Part shown: positions 41,299 through 50,101 of the stretch, piece by piece
How positions within the stretch are numbered: the first letter of the stretch is position 1
Layout of the letters: every line of letters begins with the position of its first letter
DNA from: Hyphomicrobiaceae bacterium
GTDB taxonomy: Bacteria > Pseudomonadota > Alphaproteobacteria > Rhizobiales > Hyphomicrobiaceae
NCBI GenBank assembly: GCA_041397645.1
Contig: JAWKWE010000004.1
Coordinates: forward strand, 310,001 to 374,000
Direction: 5' to 3'
Length of the DNA stretch: 64,000 bases
Notes under the pieces: generated by a model
Told to the model about the DNA's origin: nothing
The model's database searches: none
The model's input: only the letters and a program-made list of their open reading frames with translations
Made by a program: the position numbers and the translations under genes

Positions 41299-42012
41299 TC
41301 AGGCCAATCTGGCCTCGCGCTCGGGCTCGGCCGACTTGAGATCTGCAAAAACTGTTTCACCGGCAATCGCGCGCTGGCCGACGCTGACAAGCGCATGGGC
41401 TCCAGGCGGAAGGAACACATCCACACGTGAGCCAAAACGGATCAGCCCGTACCGCTGCCCCGCCGCCAAGCTATCGCCTTCGCGTGAGAACGTCACAATA
41501 CGGCGTGCCACGAGACCGGCGATCTGCACCACACCGATCTCGCCGCCACTCGGCATCTCGATGACGATGGCGCTGCGCTCGTTCTCTTCGCTCGCCTTAT
41601 CGAGAGCGGCATTAAAGAAGGCACCCGGGATGTAGGCAGAACGAACGATGCGGCCCGCGACCGGCGCGCGCTGAATGTGCACATCGAAGATCGACAGGAA
41701 GGTGGAAATCCGTACCCGCTCTTCCGGCCCAAGCCCCAACTCCGGCGGTGGGCGCACTTTATCGATCGACGAAATGCGTCCATCGGCGGCGGAGATCACC
41801 AGTCCATCGCGCATCGGCGTGACACGCGCGGGGTCGCGGAAGAAGTAGACGATCCATGCTGTGATGCCGGCCAGAATCCAGCCAAGCGGCGGCCACAGCA
41901 CGAAGAAGAGAAGCGTCGCCAGCGCACCGGCTCCGACGAACTTGTGTCCGTCAGGATGAACCGGTGCCAGCGTATCGAAAATGGTATCAAGAATGCCGTG
42001 GCGTTCCGACAC
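41299..42012 (-). CDS. psd: Phosphatidylserine decarboxylase, short form
   Basis: A 237-residue decarboxylase proenzyme of the short (PSD-A) type. Hydrophobic hairpin at about residues 25-55 (LATLLFFVLWPPLGWILAGITAWIVYFF region), then FFRDPAR, SAADGRIS and FLSIFDVHIQRAPVAGRI, and the self-cleavage site in IRFGSRVDVFLPPG where Gly-Ser is cut to make the pyruvoyl group. Starts at GTG 42012. It acts on the inner-membrane product of PssA in the next gene to make phosphatidylethanolamine. Confidence 0.93.
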   Translation of the reverse strand: MSERHGILDTIFDTLAPVHPDGHKFVGAGALATLLFFVLWPPLGWILAGITAWIVYFFRDPARVTPMRDGLVISAADGRISSIDKVRPPPELGLGPEERVRISTFLSIFDVHIQRAPVAGRIVRSAYIPGAFFNAALDKASEENERSAIVIEMPSGGEIGVVQIAGLVARRIVTFSREGDSLAAGQRYGLIRFGSRVDVFLPPGAHALVSVGQRAIAGETVFADLKSAEPEREARLA

Positions 42013-42130
42013 TTACTTAAGCCTCCGAAAACTTGTCAGTTGAAGAGATCGCGCACCGTATAGGATGCAGCGGTCTCCTGACGTTCAATTGAAATGTCCA
42101 GCCCGGGCGAACCCGCGTGACAGACGTATT

Positions 42131-43588
42131 CTAGTCCTGCTTCGTGTCGAGCGGTATGGCGACAAACCGTAGGTCTCCTTTGCCGTCTTCCACGCGTAAC
42201 AATACCGCTTTGCGGCCGCTCTTTTTCACTTTGTCCACGCTTTTCACGACGTCATCGGGGTTTGCCACCGGAATTTGGCCCGCCTCCACGATCACGTCGC
42301 CCGGTTTGAGCCCCTTCTGAGCCGCCGGGCTGGCGGGATCGATATCGTCGATAACCGCACCGGCCGTCTTCTCATCCAGACCATACTTGCGGCGGATCTC
42401 ATCGGTAAGCGGAACGAGCTTCAATCCGATGATCTCGGATACGGCTGGCGGCTCAGGCTTATCGCCCTTGTCGCTGTCGTCGTCGGAGCCGCCAGCAGCA
42501 GATTCTTCCTCCAGAAGACCGACGGTGATCTGCACGGTCGTGGTCGCGCCCTTGCGCAACACTTCGACGTCGACAGCCTTCCCTATCGGCGTCTGCGCGA
42601 CGATCTTTGGCAGACCGCGCATGGTGGTGACATCCTTGCCGTCAAACTTCATAATGACGTCGCCGGTTTCGAGCCCACCCTTGGCAGCGGGACTGCCCGG
42701 CGTTACGGCCGACACCAGCGCACCACTGCTATCGGGCACGCCGAGCGTCTCTGCGATGTCTTCCGTGACTGTTTGAATCTTTACGCCCAACCAGCCCCGG
42801 CGAGTCTCCCCATACTGCTTGAGCTGATCGACAACCGCCGTCACCGTGTCAGATGGAACCGCAAAGCCAATACCGATCGAACCGCCGGTCGGTGAGATGA
42901 TGGCCGTATTCACGCCGACGACCTCACCATCCATATTGAACAGAGGACCACCTGAGTTGCCCTTGTTGATGGCTGCGTCCGTTTGCAGGTAGTCGTCATA
43001 TGGGCCGGAATTGATGTCGCGGCTCTTGGCGGAAATGATGCCGACCGATACCGAACCGCCGAGACCGAATGGATTGCCGATTGCGAGCACCCAATCGCCA
43101 ACTTCAAGCTTTGTGGACGACCCGAACTTCACATCCACCAAAGGCTTCTTCGGATTGACTTTGAGAAGTGCGATGTCGGACTTCACATCCTTGCCGACCA
43201 CCTTCTCCACTTTCAGCTTACTGCCATCGTGGAAGTTGATGATGATTTCGTCCGCCCCGTCGATGACGTGGTTGTTGGTGACGATCAAACCTTCGGCCCC
43301 GTCGATGACGAAGCCTGAACCGAGCGAGGATACCTTACGGTCGACACGGGGCGCACCGCCCTTCTTGTTGAAGAAGTCATCGAAGAACTCTTCAAACGGC
43401 GATCCCTTCGGCACCTTTGGCAGCGGCACGCCTTGAGGCCCCTTGACCGTTTGCGTCGTCGAAATGTTTACGACCGCATCCGACAGCTTTTTGGCCAGCG
43501 GCGCCAAAGACACCGGACCTTCAGCCATGGCCGGCGACGCCCCGACGAGAAGCGCTAAAACGGCAAGAAGACGTAGGGCTTGGCGCAT
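42131..43588 (-). CDS. degP: DegP/HtrA-family periplasmic serine protease (Do)
   Basis: A 485-residue exported protease and chaperone. Signal peptide to residue 22 (SPAMA), trypsin-like domain with catalytic His107 (TNNHVIDG), Asp138 (SDIALLKV) and Ser212 (GNSGGPLFN), PDZ1 at about 275-370 and PDZ2 at about 395-480. A flexible LA-loop-like region FEEFFDDFFNKKGG precedes the protease core. It degrades misfolded envelope proteins. It lies at the end of the hflK-hflC-DUF2065 group after a 191-base gap that may carry a separate stress promoter. All three catalytic residues and both PDZ modules are intact. Confidence 0.94.
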   Translation of the reverse strand: MRQALRLLAVLALLVGASPAMAEGPVSLAPLAKKLSDAVVNISTTQTVKGPQGVPLPKVPKGSPFEEFFDDFFNKKGGAPRVDRKVSSLGSGFVIDGAEGLIVTNNHVIDGADEIIINFHDGSKLKVEKVVGKDVKSDIALLKVNPKKPLVDVKFGSSTKLEVGDWVLAIGNPFGLGGSVSVGIISAKSRDINSGPYDDYLQTDAAINKGNSGGPLFNMDGEVVGVNTAIISPTGGSIGIGFAVPSDTVTAVVDQLKQYGETRRGWLGVKIQTVTEDIAETLGVPDSSGALVSAVTPGSPAAKGGLETGDVIMKFDGKDVTTMRGLPKIVAQTPIGKAVDVEVLRKGATTTVQITVGLLEEESAAGGSDDDSDKGDKPEPPAVSEIIGLKLVPLTDEIRRKYGLDEKTAGAVIDDIDPASPAAQKGLKPGDVIVEAGQIPVANPDDVVKSVDKVKKSGRKAVLLRVEDGKGDLRFVAIPLDTKQD

Positions 43589-43779
43589 TGTCTGGCTCCT
43601 GGCATCTGCCTCGAAGTTAAGCTGAGGTCTTTGTCAGTCTGGCTTAGGGCGCAGGCGGGTTGAGCGTCAATGCCTAAACCGCCCGCGGCTTCAGCCTGTC
43701 AGGCTTGGCGCACAAGGCGGCAGTATCGTGTCCTTCAGGAATTCGTTACGTCGCATGGCCATCAACGCCAGCTGCTGGC

Positions 43780-43965
43780 CTAACCGCGTGCGAGCCAGAC
43801 CAAGCCCATGCCGAGTACGACCATCGTCCAAGCGACCACGGCGAGCTGCCTTTCCGGCAGGCTAGCCATGTCGCGAACGATACGCCGTCCTAGATCCGGC
43901 GAGATTGCCCAAAGCAGACCTTCCAGCACGATGGCCAGACCCAGCCCCGCGAGCAAGTCGTTCAT
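43780..43965 (-). CDS. DUF2065 small membrane protein
   Basis: A 61-residue inner-membrane protein with two hydrophobic helices (about 4-22 and 40-58) joined by a basic loop. The pattern LGLAIVLEGLLWAISP and MVVLGMGLVWLARG matches DUF2065 (YjeT-like), which in many proteobacteria sits directly after hflC. Its ATG overlaps the hflC stop (ATGA), so it is translationally coupled and probably a small partner of the HflKC complex; its function is unknown. Confidence 0.88.
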   Translation of the reverse strand: MNDLLAGLGLAIVLEGLLWAISPDLGRRIVRDMASLPERQLAVVAWTMVVLGMGLVWLARG

Positions 43966-44870
43966 TGCTGCGGCGTGATCGGAGCGGTCGAAGCCCGCCC
44001 GCCACCCTGCGGATCTTCGAAGTAACGGAAGAAATCGCTGTCAGGCGAAAGCAACATGCGCGTATCGCCCGGCTTTAACGCCTGCGTATAGGCCTGCATG
44101 GAGCGATAGAAGCGGAAGAAGTCAGGATCCTGGCCAAAAGCTTCCGCGAAGATGCGGCTGCGCTCACCCTCGCCCTCACCACGGATCTGATCCGCTTTCT
44201 GAGTTGCTTCAGCCTTGATCACAGTAACCTGGCGCTCGGCATTGGCGCTGATGCGGTTCTTCTCGCCTTCGCCTTGAGCGCGAAGTTCGGTTGCCTCGCG
44301 CACGCGGTCCGCCTTCATGCGATCGAACACCTTGGCAAGGTTGTCTTTCGGCAGATCAGCGCGCTTGATGCGCACGTCGACGACTTCCAACCCGTAATCG
44401 CGGCCTTCCGAATTCACCTTAGCGGCGATTTCCTTCATCAGGCTTTCGCGCTTGGTCTTGACGATCTCGGGCAACGTCGCCCCACCCAGGACGCGGCGAA
44501 TTTCCGATTCAACGAGCGGCCCAACGACCTGTCGCACTCGCTCCTCGTAACGCACGTTCTGATAGAATTTGAGCGGATCGGTAATGCGATAACGGGCGAA
44601 CGCATCGACGATGATGCGCTGCTGGTCGGCTGCGTTGAGTTCCTGGGCACTCGTATCGAGATCTAAGATGCGCTTGTCGAAGAGGTCGACTGTATCGACG
44701 AACGGCACCTTCCATTTGAGGCCTGGGGTGGTGACGACCTGTTTGGGCTCACCGAACCGAAGAACCAGGGCCTGCTCGTTCTGGTGCACGATAAAAGCCG
44801 ACGAATAGAGGCCGACGGCCGCAACGCCAATCAAGATTGCGAGAAAGGCAAGAAATGCGCGCATGATCAC
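43962..44870 (-). CDS. hflC: HflC, SPFH-domain regulator of FtsH
   Basis: A 302-residue stomatin/prohibitin-type protein. N-terminal TM anchor (residues about 4-24), SPFH domain (VHQNEQALVLRFGEPKQV, FPVDTVDLFDKR-like region) and a helical coiled-coil C-terminal half with EGEKNRISANAERQVTVIKAEA and EGEGERSRIFAEAFGQDPDFFRFYRSM, highly typical of HflC. It forms a large periplasm-facing cage with HflK around FtsH and limits proteolysis. The GTG start overlaps the hflK stop (GTGA); ATG 44864 is an alternative. Confidence 0.95.
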   Translation of the reverse strand: MIMRAFLAFLAILIGVAAVGLYSSAFIVHQNEQALVLRFGEPKQVVTTPGLKWKVPFVDTVDLFDKRILDLDTSAQELNAADQQRIIVDAFARYRITDPLKFYQNVRYEERVRQVVGPLVESEIRRVLGGATLPEIVKTKRESLMKEIAAKVNSEGRDYGLEVVDVRIKRADLPKDNLAKVFDRMKADRVREATELRAQGEGEKNRISANAERQVTVIKAEATQKADQIRGEGEGERSRIFAEAFGQDPDFFRFYRSMQAYTQALKPGDTRMLLSPDSDFFRYFEDPQGGGRASTAPITPQQ

Positions 44871-46051
44871 TGCTCTCCCGCGGCTGGTGTTTTGCGTTTC
44901 TGTAGCTGGTCGAGGGGAAGGAACGGCACGACGCCGGAGCCTCCCTTGGAGTCCAGAATGATCTTATCGGCGCCGGAAAGCACACGCTCCTGCATTTCCA
45001 GGAACAACCGCTCGCGCGTTACGTCCGGTGCCTTTTTGTATTCCTCATAAACGCTGAGGAAGCGGGCGGCCTGACCTGTCGCCTCGGCAATGGTCTGCTG
45101 CTTGAAGCCCTCTGCATTCGCGAGAATACGATCGGCTTCACCCCTCGCCCGCGGCAAAATCTGATCGGCGTATGTCTGCGCTTCCTTGATCAAGCGTTCT
45201 TTGTCCTGCCCTGCCGCAGCAACGTCGCGGAAGGCGGCGATTACTTCGGCTGGCGGATCGACTTCGCGCAACTGCACCTGGTCGATCTTGATGCCAGCGC
45301 CGTAATCGTTAAGCATTCGCTGCATCAGCGCCTGAACCTCTTCCTGCGCCTTCTGGCGGCCACTGGTCAGCAAAGGCTGCAAATTTGACTGTCCGACAAC
45401 TTCACGCATGGCGCTTTCCGCCACCTCACGCACGGTCGTCTCGGGCTGAGCAATGTTGAAGAGGTACTGCTCGACACCCGTCTGGCCGGTCTTTTTGTCG
45501 GTTTCGGTATTGATGCGCCAGAACACGACGAAGCGGACATCGACGACGTTGCCATCGCCGGTCAGCATCAGGCCGCTGTCGGGTCCGTCGACGGAGCTGG
45601 AGCGCGAACCGGCACGGCCTGTGCCCACTTCGATCGTGCGCTGTTGCGTGACCTGAGGCGTGCGCACTTCCTCGATCGGATAAGGAAGGCGGAAGTGAAG
45701 ACCAGGCCCCTGCCAACGGTCGAACTTACCGAACCGCAGCACGATGCCCTGCTCGTCGGGATTGACCCTGTAGAAGAAGCCATAGAACGCAATCGCCATG
45801 AGACCCAGCACGGCAATCAGAAATAAGAAGGGCTTGGGCACCCCGCCACCATCACCGCCGCGGCCGCCACCGCCGCCGCCACCGCGCATCACCTGTTTCA
45901 CCTTGTCTTGGCCCCGACGCAGGATCTCATCGAGATCGGGCGGCTGACCGCCGCCACCGCCCTGGCCCCACGGACCTTGTCCCCACGGCCCGCCGCCGTT
46001 GCCGCCGCCTTTACGGCCGCCGCCGCCACCGCCTTGATTACTCCAGGGCAT
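44867..46051 (-). CDS. hflK: HflK, SPFH-domain regulator of FtsH
   Basis: A 394-residue protein with a very Gly-rich cytosolic N-terminus (residues 1-75, with GGGGGGRKGGG), one TM helix near 82-102, an SPFH domain (NPDEQGIVLRFGKFDRWQGPGLHFRLPYPIE) and a helical region ending in SGVVPFLPLDQL. The Gly-rich head is longer than in E. coli but common in alphaproteobacteria. Partner of HflC; the overlap of reading frames ensures balanced synthesis. First gene of the group, after a 385-base gap. Confidence 0.95.
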   Translation of the reverse strand: MPWSNQGGGGGGRKGGGNGGGPWGQGPWGQGGGGGQPPDLDEILRRGQDKVKQVMRGGGGGGGRGGDGGGVPKPFLFLIAVLGLMAIAFYGFFYRVNPDEQGIVLRFGKFDRWQGPGLHFRLPYPIEEVRTPQVTQQRTIEVGTGRAGSRSSSVDGPDSGLMLTGDGNVVDVRFVVFWRINTETDKKTGQTGVEQYLFNIAQPETTVREVAESAMREVVGQSNLQPLLTSGRQKAQEEVQALMQRMLNDYGAGIKIDQVQLREVDPPAEVIAAFRDVAAAGQDKERLIKEAQTYADQILPRARGEADRILANAEGFKQQTIAEATGQAARFLSVYEEYKKAPDVTRERLFLEMQERVLSGADKIILDSKGGSGVVPFLPLDQLQKRKTPAAGEQ

Positions 46052-46436
46052 TCTTAAGCCTCATCCTGCATCAATAATGTTTCATCGCCCACTGGCACTG
46101 AACTGCGCGCGGGCCAGCCGCTCCATTCGTGGCGGCTGAAAGTTCCAATCCCGTTTCAAGGGGGGTCGCTTCAAATCATCAGGCTCGCTTATAGGACAGG
46201 GGGTTCCCCCAGGCAAACGCCCGGGCCCCGAGCGCCGCTTCGCGGACTTAGAGCCCTAGAAATGGTGGCTTTTCCAGTCCGTTCAAGCGCCCGGATCAAT
46301 CGCGGTTAAGACGCCCCGTCCGCAAACCGCTCGAAAACGATAAGGGTGGAGGCGTACTCGTCTTTGGGGCCCTGCGGAAGCTCCTCCCGGCAGCGATCTT
46401 ATAGACGCAAGGAAAACTACAGCGTGCCGCGCTTAC
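46052..46436. other. Intergenic region between folA and hflK
   Basis: About 385 bases without a credible gene on either strand. It must contain the hflK promoter. Short GC-rich inverted segments near 46200-46230 (CCCCCAGG, CCCGGG) are visible, but none has a T tail. I see no tRNA, riboswitch or repeat. Confidence 0.55.
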
Positions 46437-47009
46437 TCATGCATAGATAAGGCTTTGACTACCTATATCTACGAGGGCTTTTTTTTGGAGTGCAGGATTT
46501 CTGTCCAGCTTAGTGAAACTAAACGAGTACTCGTCACCGAACAGACCTTTTGGAACTTCAAAAGAAGCCACTTCCGTCCAACCGTCAAAGGAAGCGTCAA
46601 AAAAGGCATCACCTTCAATCGTAGCGTCTATTTCAGTTAAATAGACACGGGACACTTCATTCTTGAAAAGATCGAAAACTGCCTGCCCGCCGATTATCAT
46701 AATCTCATCGACACCAAGGCGTCGGCATTCCCGCTCAGCAAATTCCATGGCAGCCGACTTGGTGCCCGCAACGAAAACATCTTGAGCACTTATGCCATTC
46801 TCCCTTGAAACCACGATGTTTGGTCTGCCGGGGAGCGCCCTACCAATGGACTCGAACGTTTTTCGGCCCATAATAACGGGCTTGCCTAACGTAATCTTTT
46901 TGAAATTTCTCAGGTCGCTGGGCAGGTGCCATGGCATCTTGTTCTCACAACCAATGACCTTGTTGCGAGTACGCGCGACGACGTAGCTATACGTCGGCTT
47001 CATTGCCAT
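46437..47009 (-). CDS. folA: Dihydrofolate reductase, low-GC
   Basis: A 190-residue DHFR. Seen: VVARTRNKVIGCENKMPWHLPSDLRNFKKIT with the substrate-binding acidic Asp, PVIMGRKTFESIGRALPGR, and IMIIGGQAVFDLF with the NADPH-binding Gly-Gly. It reduces dihydrofolate to tetrahydrofolate, which the nearby thyA product consumes. Start chosen at 47009 (GGGGAG upstream); the frame runs back to 47078. The gene is clearly poorer in GC than its neighbours and richer in AAA/AAT codons, and has an A8 run near the 3' end; the tail after it is not typical. This suggests replacement by a horizontally acquired allele. Confidence 0.92.
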   Translation of the reverse strand: MAMKPTYSYVVARTRNKVIGCENKMPWHLPSDLRNFKKITLGKPVIMGRKTFESIGRALPGRPNIVVSRENGISAQDVFVAGTKSAAMEFAERECRRLGVDEIMIIGGQAVFDLFKNEVSRVYLTEIDATIEGDAFFDASFDGWTEVASFEVPKGLFGDEYSFSFTKLDRNPALQKKALVDIGSQSLIYA

Positions 47010-47283
47010 AGCAGCTCCCCCTCTCAAGCCCGTCCCCACGGGTTGACTCGGAAAACCATGAGGCACCTTCCGAATCACTTATACACGCATCGGCAAGTTA
47101 CGAGAATCCCGGGACATTAAAAGACCTTTTGGTGTGTGCTCCAATGCTCACCAACAACTATATGTTAGGCCAAATTGGCCACCAGGCCCATCTCATCTGC
47201 GGCAATCGGCGACCAAGGGGCTTCTATGAACTTCACTCAACGATAAGTGAGACAATCACGTTTGTTTCAGCTTCCGCTGGGCT

Positions 47284-47694
47284 TTAAGCGCCCTTCGTCG
47301 GTCTACAGCCCGCAATTGGAACCATCGCGATCTGATTAACCTCGTTATATTTGTTCATGGCGCCACTGGCGGCATCAACAGCGAGGCCAACAACGCCACC
47401 AGCAATCAAATTGCCAGCAGCCATGGTCTCCGTCGATGACGCGATCACGCCGACGCCATCCTCATAGCACTCTTTTTTGCAGGTCACCGCAACATTGTAC
47501 TGGCTCTTGTCCAGCACGAGCGTCCCTGGAGTAATCAGGGTTTTGGTGCCGATGCCTTCCGACGTCAGCGTGCAGCTGGATCCCGGCGCGCCGGGCGTAT
47601 TCAAAGAAATTGTCTGCGTGGTGCCTTTTGTGATCGAGGCACAGCCCGCCACAACCAATCCCACTGACAGCAGCAGCGCAAACCCGCGTTTCAT
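47284..47694 (-). CDS. Outer-membrane or periplasmic lipoprotein, hypothetical
   Basis: A 136-residue lipoprotein: basic N-terminus, hydrophobic LLLSVGLVVAG and lipobox VAGC with the modified Cys at 18, followed by the conserved-looking ASITKGTTQTISLNTPGAPGSSCTL. A Gly-rich hydrophobic segment (NLIAGGVVGLAVDAASGAMNKY) near residues 93-115 recalls glycine-zipper lipoproteins. Related proteins are widespread in alpha- and gammaproteobacteria, function unknown. It lies between thyA and folA on the same strand but is 110 bases from thyA, so may be separately transcribed. Confidence 0.82.
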   Translation of the reverse strand: MKRGFALLLSVGLVVAGCASITKGTTQTISLNTPGAPGSSCTLTSEGIGTKTLITPGTLVLDKSQYNVAVTCKKECYEDGVGVIASSTETMAAGNLIAGGVVGLAVDAASGAMNKYNEVNQIAMVPIAGCRPTKGA

Positions 47695-47805
47695 CGCGCA
47701 TCCCCCCAGATTTCGCGAAACTGCAGCTACACGAAAACAGGGGCGCTGGTCGAGATGCAGGGATGTTCTATCCCCTGAAATTCAGTGGTCTGCGGAAATG
47801 CCTCA

Positions 47806-48600
47806 TTAAACCGCTACCGGCGCGGCAATATGCGGATGAGGATCGTAGCCTTCGAGACGGAAATCCTCGTAGCGGAAATCGAAAATCGACTTCACGTCCG
47901 GGTTGATGTGCATGACGGGCAGCGGGCGCGGTGTGCGTAACAGTTGCAGATCCGCTTGCTCCAGGTGATTGAGATAAAGATGCGCATCCCCAAACGTGTG
48001 CACGAAATCGCCAGGCTTCAGCCCTGTCACTTGCGCCATCATCAAGGTGAGCAGCGCATAGCTTGCGATGTTGAATGGCACGCCGAGAAAAACGTCGGCT
48101 GAACGTTGGTAAAGCTGACAGGAAAGCTTGCCATCCGCCACGTAGAATTGGAACAGGCAGTGACAGGGCGCCAGCGCCATATCGGGGATGTCAGCCGGGT
48201 TCCAGGCCGACACGATAATACGGCGGCTATCCGGATTGGTCTTGAGTGTATTCACGACCTCGGAAATCTGGTCGATCGTGCGCCCGTCCGGCGCGGCCCA
48301 CGACCGCCACTGCTTGCCGTAGACCGGTCCAAGATTGCCGTCGGCATCTGCCCACTCATCCCAGATGCGCACGCCGTTGTCTTTCAGGTACTTGATATTG
48401 GTGTCACCGGCGAGAAACCAGATCAACTCGTGGATGATCGACTTCACGTGCAGCTTCTTGGTCGTCAGAAGCGGAAACCCGCGGGAAAGATCAAAGCGCA
48501 TCTGGTGGCCGAAAACGCTCAGCGTCCCGGTTCCTGTGCGGTCGGTCTTTTCCGTGCCCGTATTACGCACCCGGGCGAGAAGATCGAGGTATTGCTCCAT
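47806..48600 (-). CDS. thyA: Thymidylate synthase
   Basis: A 264-residue ThyA, the same length as the E. coli enzyme when started at the ATG at 48600. Seen: RTGTGTLSVFGHQMRFDL, GDTNIKYL, GPVYGKQWRSW and the active-site Cys146 in LAPCHCLFQFYV, followed by LYQRSADVFLGVPFNIASYALL and HLYLNHLEQ. It makes dTMP from dUMP with methylene-tetrahydrofolate and releases dihydrofolate for FolA downstream. An in-frame upstream extension to 48645 is unlikely. Confidence 0.96.
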   Translation of the reverse strand: MEQYLDLLARVRNTGTEKTDRTGTGTLSVFGHQMRFDLSRGFPLLTTKKLHVKSIIHELIWFLAGDTNIKYLKDNGVRIWDEWADADGNLGPVYGKQWRSWAAPDGRTIDQISEVVNTLKTNPDSRRIIVSAWNPADIPDMALAPCHCLFQFYVADGKLSCQLYQRSADVFLGVPFNIASYALLTLMMAQVTGLKPGDFVHTFGDAHLYLNHLEQADLQLLRTPRPLPVMHINPDVKSIFDFRYEDFRLEGYDPHPHIAAPVAV

Positions 48601-48678
48601 AGCCGGTGTTCTTAAGCCGATTCCCGAACCTTGCCGAACTTCCACCGAGGCTGTGCACGTCCAATTCGCCCGCGCCAG

Positions 48679-49437
48679 CTATTGCAGCACCACTTCCGGG
48701 ACAAACGCCAGGGCGAGGACGATGGCGCTGTTATAAACCGCGTGTGCTGCCATCGAAGGCCACAAGCTTTGCGTGCGCTCGCGCAACCAGGCGAAATAAA
48801 TCCCGATGACGAACAAGAGCGCCAGAGCATAGATCGAGTAGCTGGCGTGAAGAGCTGTCCAAAACCCAGCGCTGATACCGGCGGCACCAACGAACCCTAG
48901 TGGCGAATCCCGCAACCCGCCAAACAGCAGCCCGCGGAACAACAGTTCCTCCGACAAAGGGGCTCCCACACCGGCCGCCAGCAACAGCATCCACCAGCTG
49001 CTTGAACTCGCGATGTGCGCAAATGGGCGGATATCGTGGATAAAGGTCGTGCGATCCAATTGATAAATCAGCGTTCCGATAGCCGATGAAATCGCCAGGA
49101 GCCCGAGGATAGCAAGACCAACGGCGGCAATTCCGCCACGCGGCCGCGAGAACAGCAAAACCCGCCCGCGCAAAGGAGGGGTCAAAAACGCCGCAAGCAG
49201 GGTCAACGTCACGACTGTCAGCTGAAAGCCGGCAAAATATGCCCCGAGCCGTTGGGCTTGGAGGGTTTCGAAATGGCCGGGCTGGTGCGCGCCGGGTGTA
49301 CTGTAGTCGGCAGCCACATCGAACATGGACGCGGCCTGAAGCCCAGCGAGCATCGCGAGCTGCACGATCGCCAGTGCCAGTAGCAAAGCGGCAACAGCTG
49401 GGATCCAGACACGCCAGGTGCGCGGCGGCTTATGCAC
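48679..49437 (-). CDS. CPBP-family intramembrane metalloprotease (CAAX protease/Abi-like)
   Basis: A 252-residue inner-membrane protease with about seven to eight helices. Seen: the glutamate motif PLSEELLFRGLLFGGLR, then FWTALHASYS with the conserved His, and a final helix motif AAHAVYNSAIV. These are the metal and catalytic residues of the CPBP/Rce1 group. The GTG at 49437 is chosen because AGGAGG lies 11 bases upstream; TTG 49461 is possible. Bacterial members act in bacteriocin maturation, membrane signalling or unknown roles; no peptide gene is adjacent, so the substrate is unknown. It is divergent from the tmRNA gene. Confidence 0.87.
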   Translation of the reverse strand: MHKPPRTWRVWIPAVAALLLALAIVQLAMLAGLQAASMFDVAADYSTPGAHQPGHFETLQAQRLGAYFAGFQLTVVTLTLLAAFLTPPLRGRVLLFSRPRGGIAAVGLAILGLLAISSAIGTLIYQLDRTTFIHDIRPFAHIASSSSWWMLLLAAGVGAPLSEELLFRGLLFGGLRDSPLGFVGAAGISAGFWTALHASYSIYALALLFVIGIYFAWLRERTQSLWPSMAAHAVYNSAIVLALAFVPEVVLQ

Positions 49438-49606
49438 CTCGCCAAGTACCTCCTGCTCCAATCTCGTACCTTTCTACATGCACAGACCCGGCGCGGGGCA
49501 TTCGCGACGCTATGGCGCTCCGAATTTCCCACAACAACGCCATCTACCCCCAATTTCGCCCAACGGACGGACGAACGGCGACTTCTTTTTTCAGTTCGGG
49601 CCCCCT

Positions 49607-49612
49607 ATATTC
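49607..49612 (+). promoter_or_regulatory. Likely -10 element (TATATT) of the tmRNA gene
   Basis: TATATT sits in the loop of an 8-bp perfect inverted repeat (49599-49606 with 49613-49620) and about eight bases ahead of the presumed 5' end of the tmRNA acceptor piece near 49619. A T6 run at 49586-49591 lies around the -35 position. Confidence 0.4.
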
Positions 49613-49618
49613 AGGGGG

Positions 49619-49985
49619 CCGGATTCGTCCGGCTATGGCGATAAACGCGACCGTAATAAGCCATTCGGACCCGGGGGCGGTACCCGGCGCCTCCACCATT
49701 CTTTTTTCCCGCAGATTGCGGCAGCTTCCCGATTGGGAGCCGCAAATGCGACCGGAATGGGGGCGAACTAGGATCGACGAGGGTGTAAAGGGTTTAGCTT
49801 TTGCCCGGCATGATACCACCGTTATCGGGTCATTCAGAATAGTTGCCAATGACAACTATGCTGAGGCTGCTCTCGCTGCGTAATGCGGCGCGAAATGCCT
49901 AAACTCAAGCCCTTACCCCTAGCCGGGTAAGGCGCGGTTAGGAGGGCACCGGGCAACAGAAGCCCTCCACTTCTCGTCCGCGTCA
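49619..49985 (+). ncRNA. ssrA: tmRNA, circularly permuted two-piece form
   Basis: The alphaproteobacterial two-piece tmRNA that rescues stalled ribosomes. The acceptor half comes first and ends in CGCCTCC-A-CCA at 49688-49698. An intervening segment of about 60 bases follows, and the coding half starts with GGGGGCG at 49759. These arms form a seven-bp acceptor stem with a G-U pair at the third position, the alanyl-tRNA synthetase identity mark, and the start continues GAACTAGGATCGACGAGGG as in other tmRNAs. The tag frame at 49845-49883 encodes ANDNYAEAALAA and a TAA. Hairpins at about 49908-49932 and 49941-49968 follow. Outer ends are approximate. The adaptor gene sspB is next on the same strand. 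Confidence 0.93.
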
Positions 49986-50101
49986 AACTATGCTCTTTTG
50001 TAGTACGCGACGTGCGTTATACGAGAATCCTCGTCCAGGATCGAAGTGGGCGTGCACGCGGGGATGTGCGGGAACAAACGAGAAGAAGAGCGACTGAGCC
50101 G

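Noticed and set aside
45840..46040. GC-rich repeats of CCGCC units as a possible tandem-repeat element.
   Set aside because: They encode the Gly-rich head of HflK and follow from its codons.
49239..49883. Plus-strand frame of 214 codons ending in the peptide NDNYAEAALAA.
   Set aside because: It runs across the CPBP promoter region and the tmRNA; its end is just the tmRNA tag frame.
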